A model generated the notes under the pieces. It had not been told where the DNA came from and made no database searches. It saw nothing but the letters and a program-made list of their open reading frames with translations. From assembly GCA_018065965.1 (NCBI GenBank), contig JAGHSH010000017.1, positions 1 through 5,280 of the forward strand: a stretch of 5,280 bases of DNA, in the 5' to 3' direction. Shown here piece after piece: positions 1 to 5,280 of the stretch. Position 1 is the first letter of the stretch; each line of letters opens with the position of its first letter. The stretch comes from Candidatus Apopatocola equi (GTDB taxonomy: Bacteria > Bacillota > Clostridia > Oscillospirales > Oscillospiraceae). The position numbers and the translations under genes are program-made.

Positions 1-870
1 CCTCACTAAGGCAGGCGAGCCGTCCGGCAGAGAGCGCCATATCCACGCAGAGGCGGGGATGAGCCCCACGCACTCGCCGTGGATCAGCCCGGCAATGAAT
101 GCATCGCCCGCGCCGGTGGCATTGGCCATATGGGTGATCGGGGACTGGGAGACATAGAAGCGGTTGTCCCGGCGATCTGCCCAGTAGCAGCCCTTCTCCC
201 CCAGACTCACCGCCACCTCCTGACAGCCGCGCTCCAGAAGGATATCGGCAGCGGCCTCCAGTCCGGCGTCCGTGTCGGTCTCGCGGCCGGTGATGGCCGC
301 AAGCTCCATGCGGTTGGGCTTGATGCAGTGGAACACGCCCGCCACACTGAGGAGCTTTTTGGCATAGGTCGTGGAAACCGGGTCGGCATAGAGCTTTACA
401 CCGGCAAGCACGCCCGAGCAGAGATATTCCAGAGCTCCCGCCGGCAGATTGGGATCCAGCACCACCGCCCGTGCTCCGCGGAGCAGCTCCAGCCGTTCTG
501 CCAGCCGCTCCGGCGTCAGCTCAGAGAGCAGGCGCTTATCACTCATGCCCAGCAGCATATCTCCCGCATCGTCATTCATGGAGATATAGCAGGTCGTGGA
601 TTTCCCCGGGCAAAGAAGCGAGTGGGAGGTACCGATGCCCTGTTCGGCACACTCTTCCCGCAGATAGTTCCCGAAAAGATCGTCGCCGAAGACGGAGATC
701 AGCTCACAGCTCTCGCCCATGAGCACCAGATTCTCCAGAATGTTCCGGGTCACTCCTCCGGCGGAAATGCAGCACGCGCCGGGATTGGAGTCCCGAAGGA
801 TCACGGGAGCGAAGCTGCGGAGGGAGAAATCCACATTTGCCCCGCCGATGCCGCAGATATACCCGCTCAT
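1..870 (-). CDS. PfkB-family carbohydrate kinase, pseudouridine kinase (PsuK)-like; 3' end off window, apparent frameshift
   Basis: This is a ribokinase/PfkB-fold cytoplasmic kinase that would phosphorylate a sugar or nucleoside with ATP. Read from ATG at 870, the protein begins MSGYICGIGGANVDF (G9-G10 and D14 in the substrate-binding N-terminus). It then shows a DSNPG motif (27-31), GGVTRNI (38-44), YADPVS around D163, KPNRME from K184, and the PfkB signature ATGAGDAF with the catalytic base D256. The DSNPG, GGVxRNI, DPVS and KPNR combination resembles pseudouridine kinases (pseudouridine to pseudouridine 5'-phosphate), but the substrate is an inference; inosine/guanosine or sugar kinases are alternatives. 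The start overlaps the tyrS stop (ATGA) with no clear Shine-Dalgarno sequence, so translation is probably coupled to tyrS. After about residue 272 the reading frame loses family likeness; the frame shifted by one base restores it (see 55-58). The frame stays open to the left edge, so the C-terminus is not seen. Confidence 0.85.
   Translation of the reverse strand, partial: MSGYICGIGGANVDFSLRSFAPVILRDSNPGACCISAGGVTRNILENLVLMGESCELISVFGDDLFGNYLREECAEQGIGTSHSLLCPGKSTTCYISMNDDAGDMLLGMSDKRLLSELTPERLAERLELLRGARAVVLDPNLPAGALEYLCSGVLAGVKLYADPVSTTYAKKLLSVAGVFHCIKPNRMELAAITGRETDTDAGLEAAADILLERGCQEVAVSLGEKGCYWADRRDNRFYVSQSPITHMANATGAGDAFIAGLIHGECVGLIPASAWIWRSLPDGSPALVR
55..58 (-). other. Probable one-base deletion (frameshift) in the PfkB-like kinase
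   Basis: On the coding strand this is a run of four C spanning codons 271-272. Downstream, the annotated frame gives ASAWIWRSLPDGSPALVR, which is rich in W and P and unlike any PfkB C-terminus. If the run had five C, the frame would give PRLCVDMALSAGRLACLSE. That is an alanine-rich amphipathic helix of the type found after the GAGD motif in PfkB kinases, and its spacing from the motif looks normal for the family. The sequence therefore suggests loss of one C, either a real mutation or a consensus error in a short homopolymer. Confidence 0.7.
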
Positions 871-2087
871 CCGCGCAGTACCACGCGCTTGATGTTCTTG
901 TTGCCCCGGCGCAGCACCACGCCCGCCTTGAGCTGCTCGGCGGTGAAGCTCAGGTTGATATCACTGACCTTCTCATCGCCTACGCGGACGCCGCCCTGCT
1001 GAATGTTGCGGCGGGCGTCGCTGTTGGAGCTGCAGAGACCAGCCAGCACCAGCAGAGCCTTGATATCGGCCTTGCCGTCCGTCAGAGCACTCTCGGCGAT
1101 CTCCACCTCAGGGGCGTTTTCGGTGCTGCCGCTGAACACGGCGCGGGCCTTGCTCTGGGCCGCATTGGCTTCTTCTTCCCCGTGAACCATCTTCGTCAGC
1201 TCAAAGGCAAGGATCTCTTTGGCCTCGTTGATCTTCTGATCCTTCCAACCGGACATCTCCTCAATCTGCTCCATGGGCAGGAAGGTGAGCATACGGATGC
1301 ACTTCATCACGTCCGCGTCATCCACATTGCGCCAGTACTGGTAGAAATCATAAGGAGAGGTCTTGTTGGGATCCAGCCACACGGCGTTGCCGGCAGTCTT
1401 GCCCATCTTCTTGCCCTGGGAGTCGGTGAGCAGGGTGATGGTCATGGCATGGGCGTCCTGTCCCAGCTTCTTGCGGATCAGCTCCGTGCCGCCGAGCATA
1501 TTGCTCCACTGGTCATCGCCGCCGAACTGCATATTGCAGCCGTACTTCTGGAACAGGTAGTAAAAATCGTAGGACTGCATGATCATGTAGTTGAACTCAA
1601 AGAAGCTCAGACCCTTCTCCATGCGATGCTTATAGCACTCCGCCCGGAGCATATTATTCACGCTGAAGCAGGCGCCGACTTCCCGGAGAAGGTTGACATA
1701 ATTCAGTCCCAGCAGCCAGTCGGCATTGTTGACCATGATGGCCTTGCCCTCGCCGAACTCGATAAAGCGTTCCATCTGACGGCGGAAGCACTCTGCATTG
1801 TAGTCAATGTCCTCGCGGGTGAGCATCTTGCGCATATCGGTACGACCGGAGGGGTCGCCGATCATGGTGGTGCCGCCGCCGATGAGCACGATGGGCTGGT
1901 TTCCGGCCATCTGCAGGCGCTTCATCAGCGTCAGCGCCATGAAGTGACCGGCGGTAAGGCTGTCTGCAGTGCAGTCAAAGCCGATGTAAAAGCGGGCTTT
2001 GCCGGCGTTGACCATCTCGCGGATCTCATCCTCATTGGTGACCTGGGCAATCAGGCCGCGGGCCTGAAGCTCTTCATAAATCTGCAT
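867..2087 (-). CDS. tyrS: Tyrosyl-tRNA synthetase (TyrRS)
   Basis: Cytoplasmic class I aminoacyl-tRNA synthetase that activates tyrosine with ATP and charges tRNA-Tyr. At 406 residues it has the usual bacterial TyrRS length. The Rossmann catalytic domain carries Y34 and D38 in YIGFDCTADSL, and the HIGH-type motif appears as TAGH (45-48). Tyrosine-site residues appear in QSYDFYYLFQ (Y173, Q180 region) and QFGGDDQW (187-194). The KMSKS-type loop is KKMGKT (226-231). From about residue 340 to the end is an S4-like RNA-binding domain, ending in a basic NKNIKRVVLRG tail. The degenerate HIGH and KMSKS motifs are, to my knowledge, normal for clostridial TyrRS and not a sign of decay. The ATG at 2087 has a strong AAGGAG at 2095-2100. 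A Tyr T-box leader precedes the gene, and its stop overlaps the start of the downstream kinase by ATGA. Confidence 0.98.
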   Translation of the reverse strand: MQIYEELQARGLIAQVTNEDEIREMVNAGKARFYIGFDCTADSLTAGHFMALTLMKRLQMAGNQPIVLIGGGTTMIGDPSGRTDMRKMLTREDIDYNAECFRRQMERFIEFGEGKAIMVNNADWLLGLNYVNLLREVGACFSVNNMLRAECYKHRMEKGLSFFEFNYMIMQSYDFYYLFQKYGCNMQFGGDDQWSNMLGGTELIRKKLGQDAHAMTITLLTDSQGKKMGKTAGNAVWLDPNKTSPYDFYQYWRNVDDADVMKCIRMLTFLPMEQIEEMSGWKDQKINEAKEILAFELTKMVHGEEEANAAQSKARAVFSGSTENAPEVEIAESALTDGKADIKALLVLAGLCSSNSDARRNIQQGGVRVGDEKVSDINLSFTAEQLKAGVVLRRGNKNIKRVVLRG

Positions 2088-2094
2088 GTTGAAT

Positions 2095-2100
2095 CTCCTT
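2095..2100 (-). promoter_or_regulatory. tyrS ribosome binding site
   Basis: AAGGAG lies 7 nt before the tyrS ATG (2087-2085). It fixes the start and lies outside the T-box terminator, so leader control appears to act on transcription and not on translation initiation. Confidence 0.9.
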
Positions 2101-2127
2101 TTATATCTTGTTTTGAATTACAGGATC

Positions 2128-2166
2128 AAAAACGCCCTCCGTCCCCGAAAAGGGACAGAGGGCGTT
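2128..2166 (-). terminator. Intrinsic terminator of the tyrS T-box leader (regulated)
   Basis: AACGCCCTCTGTCCC (2166-2152) pairs with its near-perfect complement (2146-2131), giving about 15 base pairs with one G-U wobble and a short T-rich loop, followed by five T (2132-2128). Its 5' arm contains both 3' strands of the antiterminator, so the two structures exclude each other. This is the off-state when tRNA-Tyr is charged. Confidence 0.95.
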
Positions 2167-2187
2167 GAAAACGCGGTACCACCTCTG
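2156..2187 (-). promoter_or_regulatory. T-box antiterminator element
   Basis: Helix A1 is CAGAGG (2187-2182) with CCTCTG (2161-2156). Helix A2 is GCGTT (2174-2170) with AACGC (2166-2162). Between them is the 7-nt bulge UGGUACC (2181-2175), which in this family binds the free NCCA end of uncharged tRNA. The variable base after UGG is U, the expected partner for an A discriminator base, which bacterial tRNA-Tyr normally carries. Confidence 0.93.
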
Positions 2188-2211
2188 GTTTTGCCGCCAA
2201 GCGGCCTCACG

Positions 2212-2229
2212 ACCGTGCTGCTGCACGGT
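2212..2229 (-). repeat. Hairpin in the stem II/III region of the T-box leader
   Basis: ACCGTGC (2229-2223) and GCACGGT (2218-2212) form a perfect 7-bp stem with an AGCA loop. A second short hairpin, GCCGC-TTG-GCGGC (2205-2193), follows immediately. They sit between stem I and the antiterminator, where T-box leaders carry stem III; which one is the true stem III cannot be decided by eye. Confidence 0.7.
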
Positions 2230-2303
2230 ACACGCTGTATCGGGCGCACCCGGACACGCCTACAGGGTCTTGGGAAAAACCGTTCGGGTGTCTGCTCCGC
2301 GGT

Positions 2304-2306
2304 GTA
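2304..2306 (-). promoter_or_regulatory. T-box specifier codon UAC (tyrosine)
   Basis: UAC sits in the context GAA-UAC-ACC on the 3' side of the stem I internal loop, the usual specifier position. It would pair with the anticodon of tRNA-Tyr, in agreement with tyrS downstream. Confidence 0.93.
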
Positions 2307-2401
2307 TTCAACGCCGTCTTCCTGCCCCTCTCAGCACAACGGGGCTTCTCTGTGCGAAGGTGTGACGTCTACTGTTCCGCTTCATCGCATTGACAGAGCC
2401 T

Positions 2402-2430
2402 ATACTACTCAATGGCAGCAGAAATGTCAA
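2402..2430 (-). promoter_or_regulatory. Sigma-A type promoter of the tyrS transcription unit
   Basis: The -35 box TTGACA (2430-2425) is a perfect consensus. A 17-nt spacer follows, then the -10 box TAGTAT (2407-2402), one mismatch from TATAAT being most significant at the G. Transcription would begin near 2394-2396, giving an untranslated leader of about 308 nt. The -35 box begins 20 nt after the recN stop. Confidence 0.9.
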
Positions 2431-2450
2431 GCAAAATCTTTCATTTGTCC

Positions 2451-3713
2451 TTAGTGCATGGAATTCTGACGCTGCCGGGCAGCCGCCTTGAATTCCGCCG
2501 CACGCTCCAGCATTTCGCCCGCGCTCTGCAGCAGTGCCTCGCTGAGCTCACCGTTGCCGGTGAGCCGGGAAAGCTCCTCCATACGTCCCTGCCTGTCCAG
2601 CTCCACAAGCTCGGTGTAGGTACGTCCGTCCCGCTCCCGTTTTTCCACCCGCAGCTGTGTGTCGGCCATGGCAGCGATCTGGGGCAGATGGGTCACACAG
2701 AGCACCTGCTTGGTGGCGGAAAGCTCAGAGAGCTTCTCCCCCACCTTCTGTGCCGCAAGGCCGGACACACCCGTGTCCACCTCGTCAAAGATCTGGGTGG
2801 GGATGGCATCCCGCTGAGCAAAAACGTTCTTCAGTGCCAGCATGATGCGGGAAAGCTCGCCGCCGCTGGCAATGCGGCTGATGGGGCCGGGCGTTTCGCC
2901 GGCATTGGCGGACATGATAAAGCGCACGGAGTCGGCGCCGTTGGCATCAAAGCCGCAGGCGGCAGAAACAGGCGTAAACTCGGCGAGGAAGCGCACAGAG
3001 GGCATATTCAGCTCCCGCAGCTCCTGCACTACCCGCTGCTCCAGCCTTGCGCCTGCCTCACGGCGCGCGAGAGACAGCTTTTCCGCGGAGCTGCGGGCGC
3101 GCTTTTCCGCTGCGCTGAGCTCCTTTCGGATCTTCGCAAGTGTCTCGTCCGCATAGCTCAGCTCCTGCAGGCGGTCTCTGTCCTCCTCCAGCAGCGCAAT
3201 GAGCCCGGCTTCGTCCCGCTGGTACTTTCTCTCCAGCCGACGCAGCAGGCTCAGACGGCTCTCCAGCCGATCATATTCCTCTGGGGAGAAGTCCAGCTCT
3301 CCCCTCTTCTCCCGGATCAGCTCCGCAGCGTCCCGCAGCAGCATGGACGCCTCCCGCAGCTCCTCGGCTGCCTTCTGCAGCTCCGGGCACCAGGCAACGG
3401 CACGGTTGGCGGCATACTCTGCCTCGTCGCAGAGCGGCACAGCGCTCTCATCCCCCTCATAGAGGGTGGCGTAGGCCGTATCCAGCTGCTCGGTGAGCTT
3501 TTCGCTGTTGCGCAGGAGGTCGCGGCGGTCGCTGAGCTCCTGCTCCTCGCCCGGCCGCAGTGAAGCCTTTTCCAGCTCGGCAATGCGGTAGTTCAGCGTG
3601 TCCTCCAGCCGGAGCTTTTCCGCTTCGTCCAGCTGCAGACGGCTCTCCTCCCGGCGGAGGCGCACCACCTCAGCGTAATCGCTCCGGAACCGCTCCAGTA
3701 CCGACTCTTCCAC
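2451..3713 (-). CDS. recN: RecN C-terminal fragment (downstream of the in-frame stop)
   Basis: About 420 residues in the same frame as the N-terminal fragment. It contains the coiled-coil arms (two long heptad-like stretches rich in E, L and R) and the C-terminal ATPase lobe with SGGELSRIMLALK, the Walker B DEVD and the H-loop VTHLPQ. The only early initiator is a GTG at 3713 with no Shine-Dalgarno sequence before it, and family similarity extends upstream of that GTG (LDRFG). An independent gene start is therefore unlikely; it is better seen as the second half of a broken recN. Confidence 0.8.
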   Translation of the reverse strand: MEESVLERFRSDYAEVVRLRREESRLQLDEAEKLRLEDTLNYRIAELEKASLRPGEEQELSDRRDLLRNSEKLTEQLDTAYATLYEGDESAVPLCDEAEYAANRAVAWCPELQKAAEELREASMLLRDAAELIREKRGELDFSPEEYDRLESRLSLLRRLERKYQRDEAGLIALLEEDRDRLQELSYADETLAKIRKELSAAEKRARSSAEKLSLARREAGARLEQRVVQELRELNMPSVRFLAEFTPVSAACGFDANGADSVRFIMSANAGETPGPISRIASGGELSRIMLALKNVFAQRDAIPTQIFDEVDTGVSGLAAQKVGEKLSELSATKQVLCVTHLPQIAAMADTQLRVEKRERDGRTYTELVELDRQGRMEELSRLTGNGELSEALLQSAGEMLERAAEFKAAARQRQNSMH

Positions 3714-3728
3714 GCCGAAGCGATCCAG

Positions 3729-3731
3729 TTA
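3729..3731 (-). other. In-frame TAA stop inside recN (codon 142)
   Basis: The coding strand reads CAT CTG GGC TAA CTG GAT CGC TTC. The reading frame and similarity to RecN continue directly after it. TAA is also the natural recN terminator (2453-2451), and TGA ends tyrS, argR and nadK, so the stop is not explained by a reassigned TAA codon. Confidence 0.9.
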
Positions 3732-4154
3732 GCCCAGATGGAGCCGCTCGTCCATAAGCTGGCGGCCGTCCTTCTGACCGTGGATATCAATGAGCAAAGC
3801 GCCCAGCTCCCTGAGCTGGGAAACACTCACGACCTGACCGTTCACACGGCAGGAGGACTTCCCCTCGGCGGTAATACGCCGCTGCAGGAGCAGCTCCTCT
3901 TCCTCCTCGATCTCATTCTCCCGGCACCATTCCGCCGCTCTCTCGCCGTCAAAGACCGCAGAAACAGAGGCCTTCTCCGCGCCGGTACGAACCAGCTCCC
4001 GGGTAGTCCTGCCGCCCAGCACAGCCTGAATCGAATCGATCACAATGGATTTGCCCGCGCCGGTCTCACCGGTGAGAACATTCAGCCCCTGTGAAAACTC
4101 GATATCAGCCCGCTCAATGACCGCGATATTCTCGATATGAAGACTTCTGAGCAT
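3729..4154 (-). CDS. recN: RecN N-terminal fragment (upstream of the in-frame stop)
   Basis: 141 residues covering the N-terminal ATPase half: a strand that opens LRSLHIENIAVIERADIEF, Walker A at 29-36, and the Q-loop/HGQ region ending DERLHLG. It lacks the coiled coil, ABC signature and Walker B, so on its own it could not hydrolyse ATP as a RecN. This is the product actually predicted if the TAA is real and efficiently used. Confidence 0.85.
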   Translation of the reverse strand: MLRSLHIENIAVIERADIEFSQGLNVLTGETGAGKSIVIDSIQAVLGGRTTRELVRTGAEKASVSAVFDGERAAEWCRENEIEEEEELLLQRRITAEGKSSCRVNGQVVSVSQLRELGALLIDIHGQKDGRQLMDERLHLG

Positions 4155-4603
4155 CAGAGCATAGCCTCGATTTCCAGACAGAACGCCTCCGCAGCAGCGG
4201 TGGTATGCATGGCCAGAAACACTGTGTCATCACCGGCCAGCGTGCCCACCAGCTCGGGAACATTCATGTTGTCCAGGGCAGAGGCTGCGGCGTTGGCAAG
4301 GCCGGGCAGGGTACGCAGAACCACCAGATTCTGCGCTGCAGCATAAGAAATGACGCTCTCCCGGAAGATCTTCTGCAGACGCACATCATAGTCCGAGAGC
4401 TCATCCCGGGAAGCCGCCGCATAGCGGTAAACGCCGTTGGGAGAAAGCTCCTTGACCAGGCGCAGCTCCTTAATGTCCCGGGAAAGGGTGGCCTGCGTGC
4501 TGCGGATCCCCCGCTCCCGCAGCGCCTCCATCATCTGGTTCTGGGTTTCAATATCCTGCTGAGCGATCAGCTCGAGGATCATAGCCTGACGGTTGGATTT
4601 CAT
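4154..4603 (-). CDS. argR: Arginine repressor ArgR/AhrC
   Basis: Hexameric arginine-responsive transcription factor that represses arginine biosynthesis and can activate catabolism. From ATG 4603 the protein has 149 residues, the usual family length. The N-terminal winged helix includes the recognition helix TQATLSRDIKEL (36-47), matching the family SQATVSRDIKEL pattern. The C-terminal oligomerisation/arginine-binding domain has LRTLPGLANAAASALD (96-111) and the arginine-contacting GTLAGDDT (120-127). I prefer ATG 4603 over the in-frame GTG at 4612, because AGAGGTG (4616-4610) lies at proper distance from the ATG and the GTG falls inside that ribosome binding site. It follows nadK by 31 nt and overlaps recN by one base, the common clostridial order. 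I see no clear ARG-box operator in the window. Confidence 0.96.
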   Translation of the reverse strand: MKSNRQAMILELIAQQDIETQNQMMEALRERGIRSTQATLSRDIKELRLVKELSPNGVYRYAAASRDELSDYDVRLQKIFRESVISYAAAQNLVVLRTLPGLANAAASALDNMNVPELVGTLAGDDTVFLAMHTTAAAEAFCLEIEAML

Positions 4604-4609
4604 AGGGAA

Positions 4610-4616
4610 CACCTCT
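4610..4616 (-). promoter_or_regulatory. argR ribosome binding site (decides the start)
   Basis: AGAGGTG with its GAGG core 8 nt before the ATG at 4603. It contains the alternative GTG start at 4612, which argues for the shorter protein. Confidence 0.8.
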
Positions 4617-4634
4617 TATCTCTGTGAACCGTTC

Positions 4635-5280
4635 TCAGCGGTCACTTAGTTTTTCATATACGGTCTCATAAAAGCCCTTGCCGGGCAGCTTGGCCATCTG
4701 AACCGTGTAGGGACTGCGCTCCACGCAGATCACATCGCCGTCCTGCAGCGCGACGGGCTCGCTGCCGTCAATGGAGAAAACTGCCTTGCGCTCTCCCAGA
4801 TCCACAAGGCGCACCGTGACCTTCCGCCGGGGCGAAAGGACGAAGCAGCGGGCGGTAAGGGTGTGAGCGCAGATGGGCGTGATCAGGATATTTTCCGCAT
4901 CGGGCTCCATCAGCGGCCCGCCGGCAGAGAGGGAGTAGGCCGTGGCGCCGGTGGGGGTAGCGACGATGATGCCGTCACCGCCGAATTCCATGATAGGTTC
5001 TCCGTCTCCGCAGGCCGAAAGACGGATGGTGTTGACGATGCCGTTCACCGTCACATCGTTGAGCGCCTCGCCGGATAGGATCGCCTCTCCCTTCCGGATG
5101 AGCTCCGCATGGAGCATCATCCGCGGCTGCAGGGAATAGCCCGCCAGCAGCGCCGAGGGCAGCAGTTCGATCTCCCGCTCGGAAAACTCCGTCAAAAAGC
5201 CTTTGTGCCCCAGATTCACGCCCAGCAGAGGCACGCCGCTGTCTCTGACAAGCTGCGCAGCCTGCAGAAGAGTACCGTCG
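4635..5280 (-). CDS. nadK: NAD kinase (5' end off window)
   Basis: ATP/polyphosphate-dependent NAD kinase, the cytoplasmic source of NADP. 214 residues are visible, and the frame is open to the right edge. The first visible codons give DGTLLQAAQLVRDSG, the end of the GGDGT nucleotide-binding motif, so the true start is off the window; a GTG at 5234 is internal. Next come GVNLGHKGFLTEF (family NLGxxGFL), then GDGIIVATPTGATAYSLSAG, the core NAD-binding motif, and PICAHTLTARCFVLSP near the substrate pocket. The protein ends FYETVYEKLSDR, a normal C-terminus for the family. About 65-75 N-terminal residues are missing compared with a typical 280-residue enzyme. It is followed by argR and recN in what looks like one operon; the promoter is not in the window. 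Confidence 0.96.
   Translation of the reverse strand, partial: DGTLLQAAQLVRDSGVPLLGVNLGHKGFLTEFSEREIELLPSALLAGYSLQPRMMLHAELIRKGEAILSGEALNDVTVNGIVNTIRLSACGDGEPIMEFGGDGIIVATPTGATAYSLSAGGPLMEPDAENILITPICAHTLTARCFVLSPRRKVTVRLVDLGERKAVFSIDGSEPVALQDGDVICVERSPYTVQMAKLPGKGFYETVYEKLSDR

Larger units (their letters stand above)
2128..2395 (-). promoter_or_regulatory. T-box riboswitch leader, tyrosine-specific
   Basis: A cis-acting leader RNA that senses the charging state of tRNA-Tyr and controls read-through into tyrS. Stem I can be drawn from the sequence. GCGG (2380-2377) pairs with CCGC (2302-2299), and ACGTC (2368-2364) pairs with GGCGT (2315-2311). Together they enclose an internal loop with AACAGTAG on one side and TGAATACA, containing the specifier UAC, on the other. 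Further out CTTC (2359-2356) pairs with GAAG (2321-2318), and GCCCC (2345-2341) pairs with GGGGC (2328-2324), closing a loop that includes the conserved-looking GCTGAGA. After a stem II/III region come the T-box sequence (2186-2172) and an intrinsic terminator. The UAC specifier matches the downstream gene. The 5' boundary is estimated from the promoter at 2402-2430. Confidence 0.95.
2451..4154 (-). pseudogene. recN: DNA repair ATPase RecN, interrupted by an in-frame TAA
   Basis: RecN is an SMC-like ATPase that acts at DNA double-strand breaks and promotes RecA-dependent recombination. Read through as one frame from ATG 4154, it gives 567 codons, close to the usual 550-570 residues. The domain order is complete: Walker A GETGAGKS (29-36), IDIHGQ before the break, a long charged coiled-coil middle rich in E, R and L, then the ABC signature SGGELSR near residue 429, Walker B IFDEVDTG near 455-461, and VTHLPQIA after it. 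Codon 142 (3731-3729) is TAA. Flanking residues on both sides, HLG and LDRFG, fit the family without a gap, and a single base change from a Tyr codon (TAT/TAC) would explain it. No frameshift is needed. The start overlaps the argR stop by one base (TGATG), with GAGG at 4168-4165. Whether this is a true null or a consensus error is open. Confidence 0.9.

Noticed and set aside
79..1002. Plus-strand open frame of 307 codons
   Set aside because: It is opposite the PfkB-like kinase and the tyrS 3' end; the minus strand carries clear catalytic motifs in the same bases.
1396..1412. Degenerate KMSKS (KMGKT) and HIGH (TAGH) motifs in TyrRS as signs of a paralogue or decay
   Set aside because: These variants are usual in clostridial TyrRS, and tyrosine-site residues and the S4 domain are intact.
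837..2168. Long plus-strand open frame of 443 codons
   Set aside because: It is the antisense mirror of tyrS, whose protein matches TyrRS over its full length. The antisense product is a low-complexity, H/L/A-rich sequence with no recognisable domain, as expected opposite a GC-rich gene.
2412..3563. Long plus-strand open frame of 383 codons
   Set aside because: It lies opposite the coiled-coil and ATPase part of recN and begins inside the tyrS promoter region. L/Q/G-rich with no domain, so a shadow ORF.
3729..3731. Stop-codon reassignment or programmed read-through of TAA
   Set aside because: TAA is the natural end of recN in the same window, other genes have no internal stops, and I see no recoding structure. 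Plain mutation or sequencing error is simpler.
2451..4154. RecN as two natural genes (split protein)
   Set aside because: Both halves are in the same frame. The second half has no ribosome binding site or ATG near its start, and RecN similarity covers the codons between the stop and the GTG.
4604..4634. Possible ARG box or promoter between nadK and argR
   Set aside because: The 31-nt gap holds the ribosome binding site and only a short GAAC-G-GTTC repeat. No AT-rich ARG-box pattern or -35/-10 pair is visible.
1..5280. Mobile elements, CRISPR, defence or phage genes
   Set aside because: No direct-repeat array, terminal inverted repeats, transposase or integrase motifs were seen; the region is explained by housekeeping genes and one riboswitch.

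Overview
The window looks like chromosomal core sequence from a moderately GC-rich member of the Clostridia, in the direction of Oscillospiraceae/Ruminococcaceae-type gut Firmicutes. This is an inference from four things: the nadK-argR-recN gene order, a tyrosyl T-box leader in front of tyrS, the clostridial style of the TyrRS signature motifs, and GC-rich third codon positions. All real genes lie on the minus strand, so transcription runs from right to left. I see no mobile element, CRISPR array, tRNA or rRNA.

Layout from upstream to downstream on the minus strand: (1) nadK, NAD kinase, 5' end cut by the right window edge (4635-5280). (2) argR, arginine repressor (4154-4603), starting 31 nt after the nadK stop. 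(3) recN, DNA repair ATPase (2451-4154), overlapping argR by one base (TGATG) but interrupted by an in-frame TAA at codon 142. (4) A roughly 360-nt non-coding stretch with a near-consensus sigma-A promoter (-35 TTGACA, 17-nt spacer, -10 TAGTAT) and a complete T-box riboswitch with a UAC (Tyr) specifier, a UGGU-ACC antiterminator bulge and a strong intrinsic terminator. (5) tyrS, tyrosyl-tRNA synthetase (867-2087). (6) A PfkB-family kinase resembling pseudouridine kinase (PsuK), overlapping tyrS by ATGA and running off the left edge (1-870), with an apparent one-base deletion near its 3' end.

Functionally there are two transcription units. The first is a housekeeping cluster (NADP supply, arginine regulation, recombinational repair). 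The second is tyrS plus the kinase, expressed when uncharged tRNA-Tyr accumulates. I see no terminator between recN and the tyrS promoter, so the T-box terminator probably also stops read-through from the recN operon.

The most notable observations are two single-nucleotide lesions in otherwise well-preserved genes (recN nonsense codon, kinase frameshift) and the placement of a PsuK-like kinase under tyrosine-dependent T-box control. I found no convincing undescribed system; the remaining long open frames are antisense shadows of these genes.
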